A stretch of 64,000 nt of DNA from Pseudozyma flocculosa PF-1. Its lineage: Eukaryota; Basidiomycota; Ustilaginomycetes; Ustilaginales; Ustilaginaceae. The DNA is taken from NCBI RefSeq assembly GCF_000417875.1, contig NW_006920878.1:553880-617879 (forward strand). Reading direction: 5' to 3'. The translations under genes and the position numbers were made by a program. The notes below the pieces were generated by a model. It made no database searches and was not told the origin of the DNA. It worked only from the letters and a program-made list of their open reading frames with translations. Of the stretch, positions 11,058 through 23,416 are shown one piece after another (the stretch's first letter is position 1; each line of letters begins with the position of its first letter).

Positions 11058-11064
11058 TTATATA
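11058..11064 (-). promoter_or_regulatory. TATA box of the DDR48-like gene
   Basis: Minus strand reads GGTATATAACC, 120 nt upstream of the ATG at 10938. It is the clearest TATA element in the window, consistent with the TATA-dependence typical of fungal stress genes. Confidence 0.6.
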
Positions 11065-11867
11065 CCTCGAGAGGTGCCGACATGGTGCGGAGCGGCCGGG
11101 CCTGGCCTGTCCAACACTGAAACCGCCCCGCGGGCGCAGCGCAGCGCACGGACAGTCGAGCGTCATGTGAAGCCGGCCGGCCGACCAGCCTCTGGGGCGC
11201 CTGCCTCGACCTTCTATTCTGGGGCAAGGCAGCCCGTGCGTGCGCCAGTCGGCCTGACCTGCTGCTGCTGCTGATGCTGCTGCTGCTCTGCTTTGCACAT
11301 GACAGCACGACGACGGCAGCAGCAGCACCTGCTCTCGGCAACGTAGGCTGTCAGCGTCAGAGGGCAGCTTAGCGCACGTATGTGCGTGCTTGCCCGAAAG
11401 CTAGCGCGCACGCGCACGGCGGTCGGTAGGTGTTCAGGCGGGTCTGCCCGCCTCGTCGACCAGTACGGCGGCAGAGGGGCCAAAGAGCAAGCAAGCAAAG
11501 GTCGGCGGCGACGACAGCGACGACGACTTGACCTGCCTGATTTAGGACGGTGGGCGGTGGTCCGGGCGTGGCGACCCGCGGGTAGTTGGGCCCTGCTGAG
11601 GCAGGAACATCCGCACGCGCGGGCAGGGCGGCAGAACGTTGGCTCGGTTGTCGATGCCGCCAGAGGGCGCGCTCGCAGGCTAAGTCGAAAGAGACTCGCC
11701 GTGCATCGCCGCAGGGCCAGGCCAGGCTGGGCCAGCAGGCGATGAGATGCCGTCACAGGCAGGTAGGTAGCGAGGCGGGGCAGGGCCAGGCCAGGCGGAG
11801 CAGGTTCTGGACACGACCAGGCCGCTTCATGCCACGTCGACATCTTCGGCATCGCCTTGCTTGCTGC

Positions 11868-11868
<1 letters not shown>

Positions 11869-11898
<30 letters not shown>
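11869..11898. repeat. (CTTG)n tetranucleotide repeat
   Basis: Seven and a half copies of cttg in the gene-poor stretch; shorter runs recur at 14570-14585 and 28570-28590. Confidence 0.9.
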
Positions 11899-11899
<1 letters not shown>

Positions 11900-14800
11900 T
11901 GAATATTGCTTGCCTGCCCGCTCAAGCTGGGCCAGGCCGCGGCCCCATGGGCGAGACCCAGCTCGCTGCAGGCTGTGCTGTGCACTTTGGACCGACCGAT
12001 AGACCGACGACATCAAGGACCGTGCACGCGTGCGTGCGTGCGACGACGATCTGGTTCGGTTCCCCGCCCTCGTGTCGAGCCCGTCTGGCTGCCCATTGCG
12101 TGGGATAGGCCTGGCTTGCTGTCACGACGCACGCACGAAGCCAGACTCGGAGCCAACGCGGACGGACAGGCCAGACCTGACAGCTACGGCAGCAGGCCTG
12201 CCGTGCTCGTGTAGAAGCGGCGGGCAAGGTTGAAGCAAGCGGCAGCGGCTCCAGCAACGAGCGTACTGTATCCAGCAGGCCAGGGCTTTGGCGCGTGCGC
12301 TCGCCAGCAGCAACGGCGACGTCGACGCCAGCCGGAAGCGCAATCTCCGTCACGGCATGGTCTGCTCGGCTCGCGCAGCCGCCTGCGTGGGACCGCTCGG
12401 CTTGCAGGCCTTACCTTGCCCTGCCTTGCCTGCTGGGTCGCCATGGCTCTGGGCCCCGTGTGGTGTACGCCGCCAGCAGCTGTCCGAAAGTCCGAGTCCT
12501 GGCTCTCGAGATGGGACGTCGTGGCGGCATTGGATGCGGCACGATGTTGCGTTCAAAGGCCGTTCGTACGTTCGTGCGTGCAGCTGGCTGAGATCTGAGA
12601 GCGGGCAGTGCAGCGAGGTCGAGACAAGCACCGGCCGGAGCGCGGCCTCCGCCGTTCGCCGTTCGTCGTCGCCCGGGCAGGCCTCGAGACGGTCCGAATG
12701 TGACCGCCTCGATGGCCCCAGCATGTCTATAGCAATGCCCAACACCCTCTTCGTCTCCCTGGCTTCGTGGCGGTGTCGACTAGGTCCCCGGCGGCGATGG
12801 CCAACGGCGACCGACTCGACCGACTCCCGCCGGATGAACAGGAGATGGCATTGCAGCCTGCCTGTCGTCGTCCTCGCCTGCCGTGTAGGGCGAAGCCGGG
12901 GACGTGCTACCGTTATCCTATGGGTCCTCGCTTGCGATGGAGCTGTCCGTTGCATCATCGTCTGCATCGACTCGCCACCCACCAGTTCGCCATCGGGGGC
13001 AAGCTCGCAATCTTGATGGATGAGTCGCTCTCGCCCGTTACCCGGGGACGGCCTGTCGGGCAGGCGGAGCCGCTGCCATCTGCCAGCCGGACTTCACCGG
13101 CTGCCCAGTAACTTCTCTCGACCGGCGAGCGGCACCGGTACCGAACGCTCTTTGATCCCGGGGGTCTGGACCTCCCCACCGCGCCGGGAGCTGTATGTGC
13201 GCAACTTGCCGCTAGCTCGGCCGCGCGCCTCGTCGACATGCCAGCCAACTCGGTCGATAACGGTCCGCAAGTGGTCCCCACATCAGACGGCGATAGCGCT
13301 ACAGAGTATGAGCCGATCTGCCCTCAGAGCTTGGACCGCGCAGCCTGAGCGGCCGTCTGGCGGGTGGCGAGCCGGGGGCGTCCAGTTTCGCCACGAGGAC
13401 CGGCCCGGCGGATGAGAGGCTCGGACCCGGGCTCAGCTCGACTTCTCTCGCCGAGATGCACGACTGCCCGATGCAAAGCATGGCAGGTCTCTATCGGCAG
13501 CTGAGCCGGCCTGGTTCAGCCTCGAGGCGTCTGACAAGGGCGGTCCGCCAGGCCGGGCATCGCTGCCGACTCGTGTAAGAGATGAGTCCCGAGGGTATCT
13601 TCTCTCCAAGTCGAATCGTGAGCGCCAGGCGTGCCCGGGCCTGGTGCTGCGGCCGCGGTCCCGGAAGCGATCAACTGATCGAAGTGGCAGTCGAGCGCGG
13701 AGCATGGCGTCGACGACCGGCGGGTCCAGCGCGTCATCCCATGGGGTGCCACCAAAGCCGAAAAGGCGTGCGGAAAAGGAGAGTGAAAAGGGTCGAGCGA
13801 GCGACGCGGGCATCGTTGACCATGCTCGCTGCGCGGCCGGGCGGTTCCGAAGTGCGGATCACGGCCTGGCGAAGCTCTCCCCAGGCCGCCTTGCGCCGGA
13901 CGGCATCCAGCAGGCTCGCCGACCGCTGTGGCGGCACTTGGCGCCGCCGTGGTCCACCGTCGCTGGAGAGCATCCACGGTCGTTGCAGGCTACGAAGCCT
14001 CACCTCGATTGGACAGCACAGGCGTTCTGTCGACAAGCGGCGGAGGTGCAAGAGGACGACGCCCTTCCCGCAGCGGCGCGCACGACAGTCCGTGGCGCGA
14101 CTGGAAGATGGCACGCTCACGTTGCTCAGCGCGGCGAGGTCACCCCAGGCCAATTGGCGGTCGCGACGACGCGGCGAGGTCGGTCGTCAGTCCATCACTC
14201 TGCTACTCTGGACACGGCGCCCGGGATGTTGACCTTCGCCCGTCCTGCGGAGACGCGAGGCCGGCGCGACGAGCACCGCGACCACGCTCGCCCGCCTGCC
14301 AGCCTGCGGTCAGCTTAAGGCCTGGCCAGACCGAGGGCTCGACGTGGCTGAGACTTCGACTCCCGCGGCATGACGGGCGGCAGTCTAGGCGCGCGCCTCC
14401 GAACTGCGGCGATGGCGAGCAAACCTTGGCGCGAAGAGCCCCCAGCAATGCCGCCCCAATTCGCGCAGACCATGCCCTCTCTGGCGAGAGCGTGTCGCGG
14501 TGGCTCGCGCTGCCGGCGAAAGGCCACGCCAGGCCACACGTACGGCCAATGCGCTCGCTGGTGGCTCTTTGCTTGCTTGCTTGCTGGGTGGTCGGTCGGT
14601 TGGTCGGTTGGCTTGTCCAGCCAGGTCTGGCCTTGGTTGCTGACCTCGGTTTTCCTCGCCGTACTGCGTAGAGCCTCCAACTTGGCTGGCCCGAGCTGGC
14701 CTGCGACAGAGGGCGTGCCGCTGCGAGGAAGAAAAAAAAGACAGGAGCGGAAGCGCGATGGAAGGCCAGGCGTCAGCAGCAGCAGCAGGCAGGCCTGTGG

Positions 14801-14906
14801 CAGGCCCCGGGACGAGCGGACCCATCCGACGCGAGCAGCAGCGACGACGATGGACGAGCAACCCCAAACGCAAGGGCGCGCAGGGAGGACCAAGCAAGAC
14901 GTAAAC

Positions 14907-14930
14907 GCCAGGCCAGGCCAGGCCAAGCCA
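14907..14930. repeat. GCCAG-GCCAG intergenic motif array
   Basis: Four tandem copies of ccagg/gccag-type units. The same motif is scattered through noncoding parts of the window in both orientations. Confidence 0.7.
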
Positions 14931-15877
14931 GACAGCCCAGAGGCAAGCCTGGCCGGACTCTGACCGTGGCGATTTCGATCTCGCCCGCCGCTGCACCCGC
15001 CCGCTGGCTGGGCCCGGCCCTGGGCTGGCCACACCGCCAACGCTCCCAAGCCGGCCTCGCCCCGCTGGATCACAAACGAGCATGGGGGGGTCCGCCCAAC
15101 CCTCTGACTCTTTGCGCCTCGGGCCCCAGCCACAAAAGAGGGCCATACCACACCGCAGCCCTTCGCCCAGCGGGCCGCTAGCCCCGCCGCCGTGCTCGTC
15201 ATCGCATCACCTACCGCACCCCACCCCTGCCGCTGACACCACCATCGCCACCACCACCACCACCACCACCGCTACCGACACCATTACGGTACTAGTCCCC
15301 CCCTTCCCTGTCCCGACCTGCTCCGGCCCTCTGTCAGTTCCGTCCCATCCTGCGCCGCATCGTACCGCACATTCCTTGCCCCGACGCCACAAGCATCGTA
15401 TCCGGTTGCAGCCCGTTCGCACCGGCTAGCGACCAAGCAGCCGAGCCAGCACCGCGCTGCAGCATCTGCGAGTCACCGCCGCCACCTTTCTCCCCCCGGC
15501 TGACTGCCTTTCGCACTACTCCTCAGACCAGCACCCCCCCTTCATCGGGGCCGAGAAGAACCAGCAGAGGCACCAGGACCGCGCTCATTGCAGCACGGCT
15601 CAGCTGGCCAACTACGAAGGCCAGCTCTTCCAAGCTTCGCTGCACGCCACTCCTCGCGCTTCGTTCGACGTCCCGGGCAGCCTCTTGCGAACGCAACCCG
15701 GCCCGCCATCTTTGCGACCATCGGGGCCAACCTTCGAGCTCAACCGAGCCTCGAGTCCCCGCCCGGCGCCCACCGAGGCATCCCAGCATCAGCGTCCACT
15801 CGTGGACGACCAAACGGCACCCCTCCTAGCCAAGCAGCCTCCTGCCAGGCGACGCTGGCACTCCTGTGACGCCAGAG

Positions 15878-18800
15878 ATGAGCGGCAGAGGGTACCCTCC
15901 GTACTACTCGCCCCCGAGCCCGCGCAGGGCCGAGGCGTCCGCCCGCTACGGCCAGTCGCCAAAGGGCTCGGCTCAGCACTATCCTTCGGAAGCAGAAGAG
16001 GCGCGATACCGCTCCTATGACGAGCGTGCCCTGCCACCGGCAGCCTCGTACGGCGCCGGCTACAGCTCTCGCTCGCACGAGTGGAGCGATTCCGGACCGA
16101 GGCGCAGCGGTGGCCGCTCCTATGGCGCCGCCGAAGAATACCTCCCGCGATCGCATGGCCTGCATCCCGCCAACGACGAAGACCGCCACCATGCCACCTA
16201 CCGCCGACACCCGGACCCGCGCGACGAGGAAGAAGAGGCATACTACCGAGGCGAAGTGGGCGCCGAAAGGTACGAACGTGCCAGCTCGAGCCAGCTCAGC
16301 AATGGACACAGCTCAGTGAGTGCATTCGCTGGGACCGCGGCGCTGATGTGGAGCCTGAGCATGAGCCTGGGCAGTGATGGCTGACGAGCGCTATTGCCGG
16401 GCGCCCTCCCCGGGACCGTCTTTCGCCCTCTCCCTCACAGTGGGCCGAGCACGAGAGGAGCATCCAACCCTCATACCGCCGTGCTGCTCGCTCTCCGGAT
16501 CCACCGGCGGTGTCGACGCCCGAGGAAAGGCGCTATCACCGCTCACCGAACGACTACTCGCAGGCTCCCGCCTCGCCTAGGCGAACGCACGAGGAGCCCG
16601 AGTCGAGCCCGGCAAGGCCGGCCATGTCCATTTTCAGCATGCTCAACGACCGGACGTCACATGAACACTCTGGCGCAGCAGCACCGGCGGCGGCGGCGGC
16701 GGCGGCGGAGAGCCACCCATACGAGCGACACGGCGGCAACGGAGATGCGGCCGAGGCTCGATCTCCCGTGGCGTCTTCGGCCCACGACCGCGAAGACTAC
16801 TCGTCGGCGTCGTCATCACGAGCCGTCTTCGATCCGGCGCGCGATTTCGGCCGGGGCCTGCGTCACCGCTACGACTCCCCGAGCGTCGTAGGCGGGCGAG
16901 AGCGCCACCGCGTGGATGACGTAGGAGTGCGCGACTACTCGCCTGACGGCGAGCGATCCCAGCCGACATCGCAGCTGCATGCAGTCAAGCGCGAAGATGA
17001 AGCTCGCAGCGTGGCTTCGATCGCCAGCCTAGTCGACGAGCGACCGGTTGCGCCCGCACCGGCCCCAGCGGACGATGAGCCCGAGAACGGGCCAGCCCCG
17101 GAGCCCCGAAGGCGCTCAAGCTCGAGGCTGGAAGCGGCACGTACGCTGGAACGTCTCGGGCACGCCGGTGACTCCAGCACACGTCGCAGCAGGGCCAACG
17201 GCTCGCGAAAGGGTACCTCGACGTCCCCGGCGGCCGAAACACCGGCAGCGGAGGCATCGGCGAACGACGCCGCGCCCGCCAAGGGACCCACCAAGATCTC
17301 CTTGAAGCTGCGCAACAATCCGCTGCCGCCGGCCAACAAGGGCGGCGCGTCCTTCTATGCTCCGCCGCCGCCCGCCAAGCGCAGCCGCGACGCCGACGGC
17401 TGGGAGAGCGATCTGTCCAATGACGAGAACCAGACGGTGTGGCAGGCCGAGCTGGAGACGTACATGCTCGACTTTAGCGACCGCAAGAAGATCATCGAGC
17501 GCATCTACTTGGACAACCTCGACAAGAAGCACTCTGAGGTCGGCCAACGCCTCGCGCTGGCCTACGAGGGCCGACACCACGCGCTCGAACGCCACGCCAG
17601 GCTGCGTGAACAGCGGGAGCTGGCGCTTCAGGAGAGCCGACGGATCGAGCGCGAGGAGAGCGCGCGCAAGCTGCGGGAGCGCGAGATCGAGATGGAGCTG
17701 CTCGGCACCCTCGGCGACGGCGTCAAGGGTGCGAGGGCCGGCGACGACGAGGCTGGCAGCTTCCGTCGCAACGGTGCGGCTTCGACCAAGCTCAAGCGCG
17801 GCCGCGGCGGCGACGACCGCAGCAAGAAGCGCAAGCTAGACGACGTCGTGCGCGCTGCCGGGTCGTCTCCCGCAGTTGCCTCGGACGGCGGCATCGGCGC
17901 CGGGGATGACGATGATGAAGACGACGACGACATCCCGCTGGCAGCTGGCCTCTCGCGCGCCTATGCCGGCGACGAGTCGACGCTGGCGTCGCGGCAGGTC
18001 TCGCCCGCGCCCGACGAGGCCAACGAGACCATGGTGCTCGACGCCCAGGGCAAGGTGCCCATCGACGCGCGGCGCATGCAGCAGCTCGAGGACGCGCACC
18101 GCCGCATCTGGACGCTGATTGCCAAGCGCGACGTGCCCAAGATCTACCGCACCGTGCTCGCCAGCGCGTCGAGCAAGGCCATGTTCTGGCGTCGCCTGTC
18201 GAGCGTGGTGCAGAGGGAGGCCAAGCGCGGCGCGGCGCGCAACAACAAGACGGTCAAGGATGTCCAGCTGCGCGCGCGCAAGGTGATGCGCGAGGTGCTC
18301 GTCTTCTGGAAGCGCAACGAAAAGGAGGAGCGCGAGCTGCGCAAGCGGGCGGAAAAGGAGGCGCTCGAGAAGGCCAAAAAGGAGGAGGAGATGCGCGAGG
18401 CCAAGCGGCAGGCACGCAAGCTCAACTTTCTCATCTCGCAGACCGAGCTGTACAGCCACTTCGTCGGCAGCAAGCTCAAGACGGCCGAGATGGAGGAGTC
18501 CGACGAGACGGCGGGCAGCGCCAAGATCATCGACCCCGACGCACAGCCCTCGACCGCCACGGTGCCCGCCATCGACCCGCGCACCGAGCTGACCGAGGCC
18601 GAGGCGAAGCTCGCCGAGCTCGGCGAAATCGACTTTGACGACGAGGACGAGACCAACCTGCGCGCCCACGCCGCCCGCAACGCCCAGGAGGCCGTCCGCC
18701 TGGCCAAGGAAAAGGCGCAGGCGTTCGACGNNNNNNNNNNNNNNNNNNNNNNNNNNNNNNNNNNNNNNNNNNNNNNNNNNNNNNNNNNNNNNNNNNNNNN

Positions 18801-21800
18801 NNNNNNNNNNNNNNNNNNNNNNNNNNNNNNNNNNNNNNNNNNNNNNNNNNNNNNNNNNNNNNNNNNNNNNNNNNNNNNNNNNNNNNNNNNNNNNNNNNNN
18901 NNNNNNNNNNNNNNNNNNNNNNNNNNNNNNNNNNNNNNNNNNNNNNNNNNNNNNNNNNNNNNNNNNNNNNNNNNNNNNNNNNNNNNNNNNNNNNNNNNNN
19001 NNNNNNNNNNNNNNNNNNNNNNNNNNNNNNNNNNNNNNNNNNNNNNNNNNNNNNNNNNNNNNNNNNNNNNNNNNNNNNNNNNNNNNNNNNNNNNNNNNNN
19101 NNNNNNNNNNNNNNNNNNNNNNNNNNNNNNNNNNNNNNNNNNNNNNNNNNNNNNNNNNNNNNNNNNNNNNNNNNNNNNNNNNNNNNNNNNNNNNNNNNNN
19201 NNNNNNNNNCGAGGCCGCCGCCGCCTTGGCCGCCGAGGACGGCGACGAGGGCGAGGGCAGCGGCGGCGGGGCACGCATCCAGGAAAAGGACCTCGGCAAG
19301 GCGTTCGACTCGGACGACATGAACTTCCTCAATCCGACGTCGATGGGCCAGATGGAGGTCAAGCAGCCAAAGATGCTGACGGCGCAGCTCAAGGAGTACC
19401 AGCTCAAGGGCCTCAACTGGCTCGCCAACCTCTACGAGCAGGGCATCAACGGCATCCTGGCAGACGAAATGGGCCTTGGCAAGACGGTGCAGTCGATTTC
19501 GCTGATGGCGTACCTGGCCGAGGTGCACGACATCTGGGGGCCCTTTTTGGTCATCGCGCCGGCGTCGACGCTGCACAACTGGCAGCAGGAGATCAGCCGC
19601 TTCGTCCCCTCGCTCAAGGCGCTGCCGTACTGGGGCAACGTCAAGGACCGCGCCGTGCTGCGCAAGTTCTGGAACCGCAAGCAGATCTCGTACAACCGCG
19701 ACGCGCCGTTCCACGTGCTGGTGACGAGCTACCAGCTGGTCGTGTCCGACGAAAAGTACTTTCAGCGGGTCAAGTGGCAGTACATGATCCTCGACGAGGC
19801 GCAGGCGATCAAGTCGTCGTCGAGCATCCGCTGGAAGACGCTGCTCGGCTTCAACTGCCGCAACCGGCTGCTGCTGACGGGCACGCCCGTCCAGAACTCG
19901 ATGCAGGAGCTGTGGGCGCTCCTCCACTTCATCATGCCCAGCCTCTTCGACTCGCACGACGAGTTCAGCGAGTGGTTCTCCAAGGACATTGAGAGCCACG
20001 CCGAGAACAAGGGCACGCTCAACGAGCACCAGCTGCGCCGCCTCCACATGATCCTCAAGCCCTTTATGCTGCGCCGCATCAAGAAGAACGTCCAGAACGA
20101 GCTCGGCGACAAGATCGAGATCGACATCCTCTGCGACATGTCGGCGCGGCAGAAGATGCTCTACCGCGGCCTCCGCTCCCACATCTCGCTCGCCGAGCTC
20201 ATGGACAAGGCGACGTCCAACGACGAGGCCGGCCTCAAGAGCCTCATGAACCTCGTGATGCAGTTCCGCAAGGTCTGCAACCACCCGGAGCTCTTTGAGC
20301 GCGCCGATGTCCAGGCGCCCTTTGCCTTTGCCCGCTTCGCCCAGTCCGGATCGCTGGCGCGCGAGGGCGACCTGCTCCACCTGCCAGACTCGACGGCCTC
20401 GCTGATCGAGTACCGCGTGCCCAAGCTCGTCGTCCGCGACGGCGGCCTGCTCGACGTGCCTGGTCCCGGATCGCGCAAGGGCTTCGACACGGGGTACCTG
20501 TCCAACCTGCTCAGCATCTGGCGCTCTCCCCATGTCCACAAGTCGCTCGAGCTGCCGCGCTCGGCCTTTGCCTTCTTGCCCCTGCTCGGACTCGACCCGG
20601 CCGACGCCGAGCGCGCCTTCCACGGCCCTGCGCTGGCCAACGCGCTCGCATCCGCCGACGAGGAGCGTCGTTGGTCCGAGCGGGCGTCGCTGGCGCACGA
20701 CGACGACTTTGCCGTGTCTGCGCTCCGGCCGACGGCCAAGGTGCTGCGTCCCGTGCCGTCCAACTCGGGCCGCTCGCCCTCGATGCTGCTGCCCCTCGAC
20801 CAGATCGTCACCGACTACCGCAGCCACGCGTACCTGGCCAAGGACTCGGCGAGGGCCACGCTGGCTTCCGCGGTGGCGCCGCCGATCCGCTTCTACAGCA
20901 ACGACCGCCCCTTTGTCGAGTCGCAAGAGACCATGGGCAGGGACGCCAGGATGTCGGCCGCCCTCTTTGGCCTGTCGCCCGAGGGCCGCGAGTCCGAGGA
21001 CCGCGTCGAGGCGCTGCAGCGCGAGCTTCCGGGCGTCCCGCCCGTCGGCCTGCTGGCCAACTCGTCGCTCGACCAGCTGCCGCACAACGGCATGTCGGTG
21101 CCCCAGATGAACAAGCTCATCGTCGACTCGAGCAAGCTGGCGCGCCTCGACTCGCTGCTGCGCGAGCTCAAGGCGGGCGGCCACCGCGTGCTCATCTACT
21201 TCCAGATGACGCGCATGATCGACCTGATGGAGGAGTACCTCATCTACCGCCAGTACAAGTACCTGCGCCTCGACGGAGCCTCCAAGATCTCGGACCGCCG
21301 CGACATGGTGACCGACTGGCAGACCAAGCCCGAGCTCTTCATCTTCCTCCTCTCGACGCGCGCCGGCGGCCTGGGCATCAACCTGACCGCGGCCGACACC
21401 GTCATCTTCTACGACCACGACTGGAACCCGTCCAACGACTCGCAGGCCATGGACCGCGCCCACCGTCTGGGCCAGACCAAACAGGTGACCGTGTACCGTC
21501 TGATCACCAAGGGCACCATCGACGAGCGTATCGTCCGGCTGGCGAGGAACAAGAAGGAGGTGCAGGACATTGTCGTCGGCACCAAGGCCTACAGCGAGAC
21601 GGGCATGGCCAGGCCACAGGAGATTGTGTCGCTGCTGCTCGACGACGACGAGCTGGCCGAGTCGATGCTGCGCCGCAAGCAGGCCGAAGAGGCCCAGACG
21701 GCGCAGGACAAGGCCGACTCGGCGAGGGCCATGCACGCCAAGCGCCGTCTCAACAAGGACAAGGCCGCCGTCAACCAGTCGCCGGCCCCCGCCTCGGGAC

Positions 21801-22319
21801 TCGAGTGGGCGCTCGAAGACGACGAAGACGACTTGTGAGTCGAGACGTGGCCTGGCGTGCAGAAGTAGGCGTGCCTGCGAGCACCGTCGCTGAACGTGTC
21901 CTCCGCCCCCCTTCTTCACCCCGTCCCCTCTGCGCTTGCCTGCCTATGTTGCACAGTTTCGGAGCTCGACCGCCCACGCGCGGCGACACCGAGACGGCCG
22001 AGACGACGCCGCAGCCGCAGCTGCCAAAGAAGCGCGGCGGCGGCAAAAAGGCGAGGATCAGCGAGATTTCTCAGAGGAGCACGCCGATGGAGCAGGACAG
22101 CGGCAGCGCCTCTCCGTCTGGATCGCGACGCAAGGCAAAGAGCCGTGAGTGCCGAACACGCCGAGACAAGCCAGGCCCAGGCCGAGGCTGCGAGATGTGT
22201 ATCGGTCGCGTCAAGGCAGCCGCTGACCGATGAGCTTCTCTTTCGCTCACTGTTCTGGCGCCGAGGCCCAAACAGACCGCAAGAAGACGGTCGACGAGCT
22301 GGCGGGCGTCGAAGAGTGA
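15878..22319 (+). CDS. INO80: INO80 chromatin-remodelling ATPase (assembly gap inside)
   Basis: Catalytic subunit of the INO80 remodeller, which slides and edits nucleosomes in transcription and DNA repair. Exons: 15878-16315, 16441-21834 (with 479 N at 18731-19209), 21957-22144, 22276-22319. Start is the ATG of MSGRGYPPYYSPPSPRR; the upstream codon at 15866 is GTG. The N-terminus is disordered and Arg/Ser/Ala-rich. A DBINO domain is clear (LEDAHRRIWTLIAKRDVPKIY ... FWRRLSSVVQREAKR ... NFLISQTELYSHFVG). After the gap come Snf2 motifs: QLKEYQLKGLNWL, motif I DEMGLGKT (about 19463), motif II DEAQ (about 19793), LLTGTPVQN, the long INO80 insertion, then LSTRAGGLGINLTAADTVI and DRAHRLGQTKQVTVYRL. 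Two short 3' exons add a basic tail (PKKRGGGKKARISE, KKTVDELAGVEE). Exon 2 ends in GACTT-GTGAGT, so the TGA there is probably intronic. The frame changes across the N run, so the true gap length is unknown. Confidence 0.93.
18731..19209. other. assembly gap (479 N) within INO80
   Basis: Run of N inside the coding region between the DBINO domain and the Snf2 ATPase. Codons start at positions of class 1 mod 3 before it and class 2 mod 3 after it, so either the real length is 1 mod 3 or an intron lies inside. Confidence 0.99.
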
Positions 22320-23416
22320 AGACGAGGGAGGACCGGATCGCGCTCGGGCAGTACCCCGCGCCACGACAACTCTAGCATAGTCTCTCTGTGTACCAACAGG
22401 CTTCGCCATGCAGCTTTCGTAACCATGGCGGCGCCGCCGCCGCCACGCAGCCATCCACCCTACTGCCACCACCATCGTCATCGGCGTACTTGGCTCCTCG
22501 ACGGCGCCGACGCTATCTAGCCTAGGCCTCCTCTGCTCGCCCTGGGCTTGATCGACGCTTCCGTCCGCGTCCGCTTCTCTACGGTGCCTGTACTCGTGCG
22601 AGGTCGTGGAATGCATTGCACCGGAAGCCAGTCGCATCCGTGCTCGGATGATGGTGTCGCACGTCGAGAGTGAAGCCGCGCGCACCCCCCTTTGACTTTG
22701 AGCGCTCTTACTCCAGCGGCCAAGGAAAGGCTCGAGATCCTAAAAGTCGGTGAAAAAAGGGCGAGGAAAAGGGCGCGCAAGTGGGGGGTGGGGGGGAGCG
22801 GGAATAAAGCTAAGGCGCGGACGGAAGCGGACAAGAGGGCCGAGACAGAAGGGGGTGGGAAGCTCAGGCAGGCTTCCTCCCGCTGGGCAGGCTCGGCCTG
22901 GCCTTGCCCTGCCTAGCCTCTTGCGCGCGCGCGATTGTGTGTCTCTGTTCCTGAATCCTGCTCCGTGGCAGCAGCTCAAGCCGGTTCCTCTGATCTGCCT
23001 CCTCTGCCCCTGCCCTGCGTGGCGTGCGATGTAGGCAGGTACGGGGGGTCGAAGCAGGGCGAAACAGAACGGCGAGGATCGACCCAGATTCGTCCCTCTC
23101 GGATTCACACTCTGGTGGGGCGCCTTCGAACTCGAGAGGGGGGAAAGATCGAGTCCTCGAGGCGATTGTACGCTCGCACGCACGCAGCAGGATCTCCCCG
23201 CAAGCGGCCAAAGGTCCAGCCAGAGCAGCCGGTACTCGATGGCCATAGCCGTTCGGCCCAGAGGAGCATGGTACGGTGCTGGTCCTCTACGGCATCGATC
23301 GGAGAGGTGACGTTCCCACAGCCAGAGAGCAAGACGCCTGGCTGCACGCTTTGTGCACACTTGTTGGCTTTGGCGCCTGCGGCCGGCTACTTCTAGCACC
23401 AAGGCACGCCTGTGGC

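Larger units (their letters stand above)
11065..15877. other. 4.8-kb stretch without a supported gene, upstream of INO80
   Basis: Many overlapping open frames exist because GC is high, but none shows a known domain, consistent splice signals or the codon bias of real exons. Features seen: (CTTG)n at 11869-11898, CCAGGCCAGGC-type repeats at 11715-11734, 11785-11797 and 14907-14930, and a (CAC)n run at 15247-15271. The last 600 nt are proline-codon and C-rich and may be INO80 promoter and leader. Untranslated RNAs cannot be excluded. Confidence 0.4.

Noticed and set aside
18527..21919. 1130-codon minus-strand frame opposite INO80
   Set aside because: Mirror frame of the highly biased INO80 exon; no domain.
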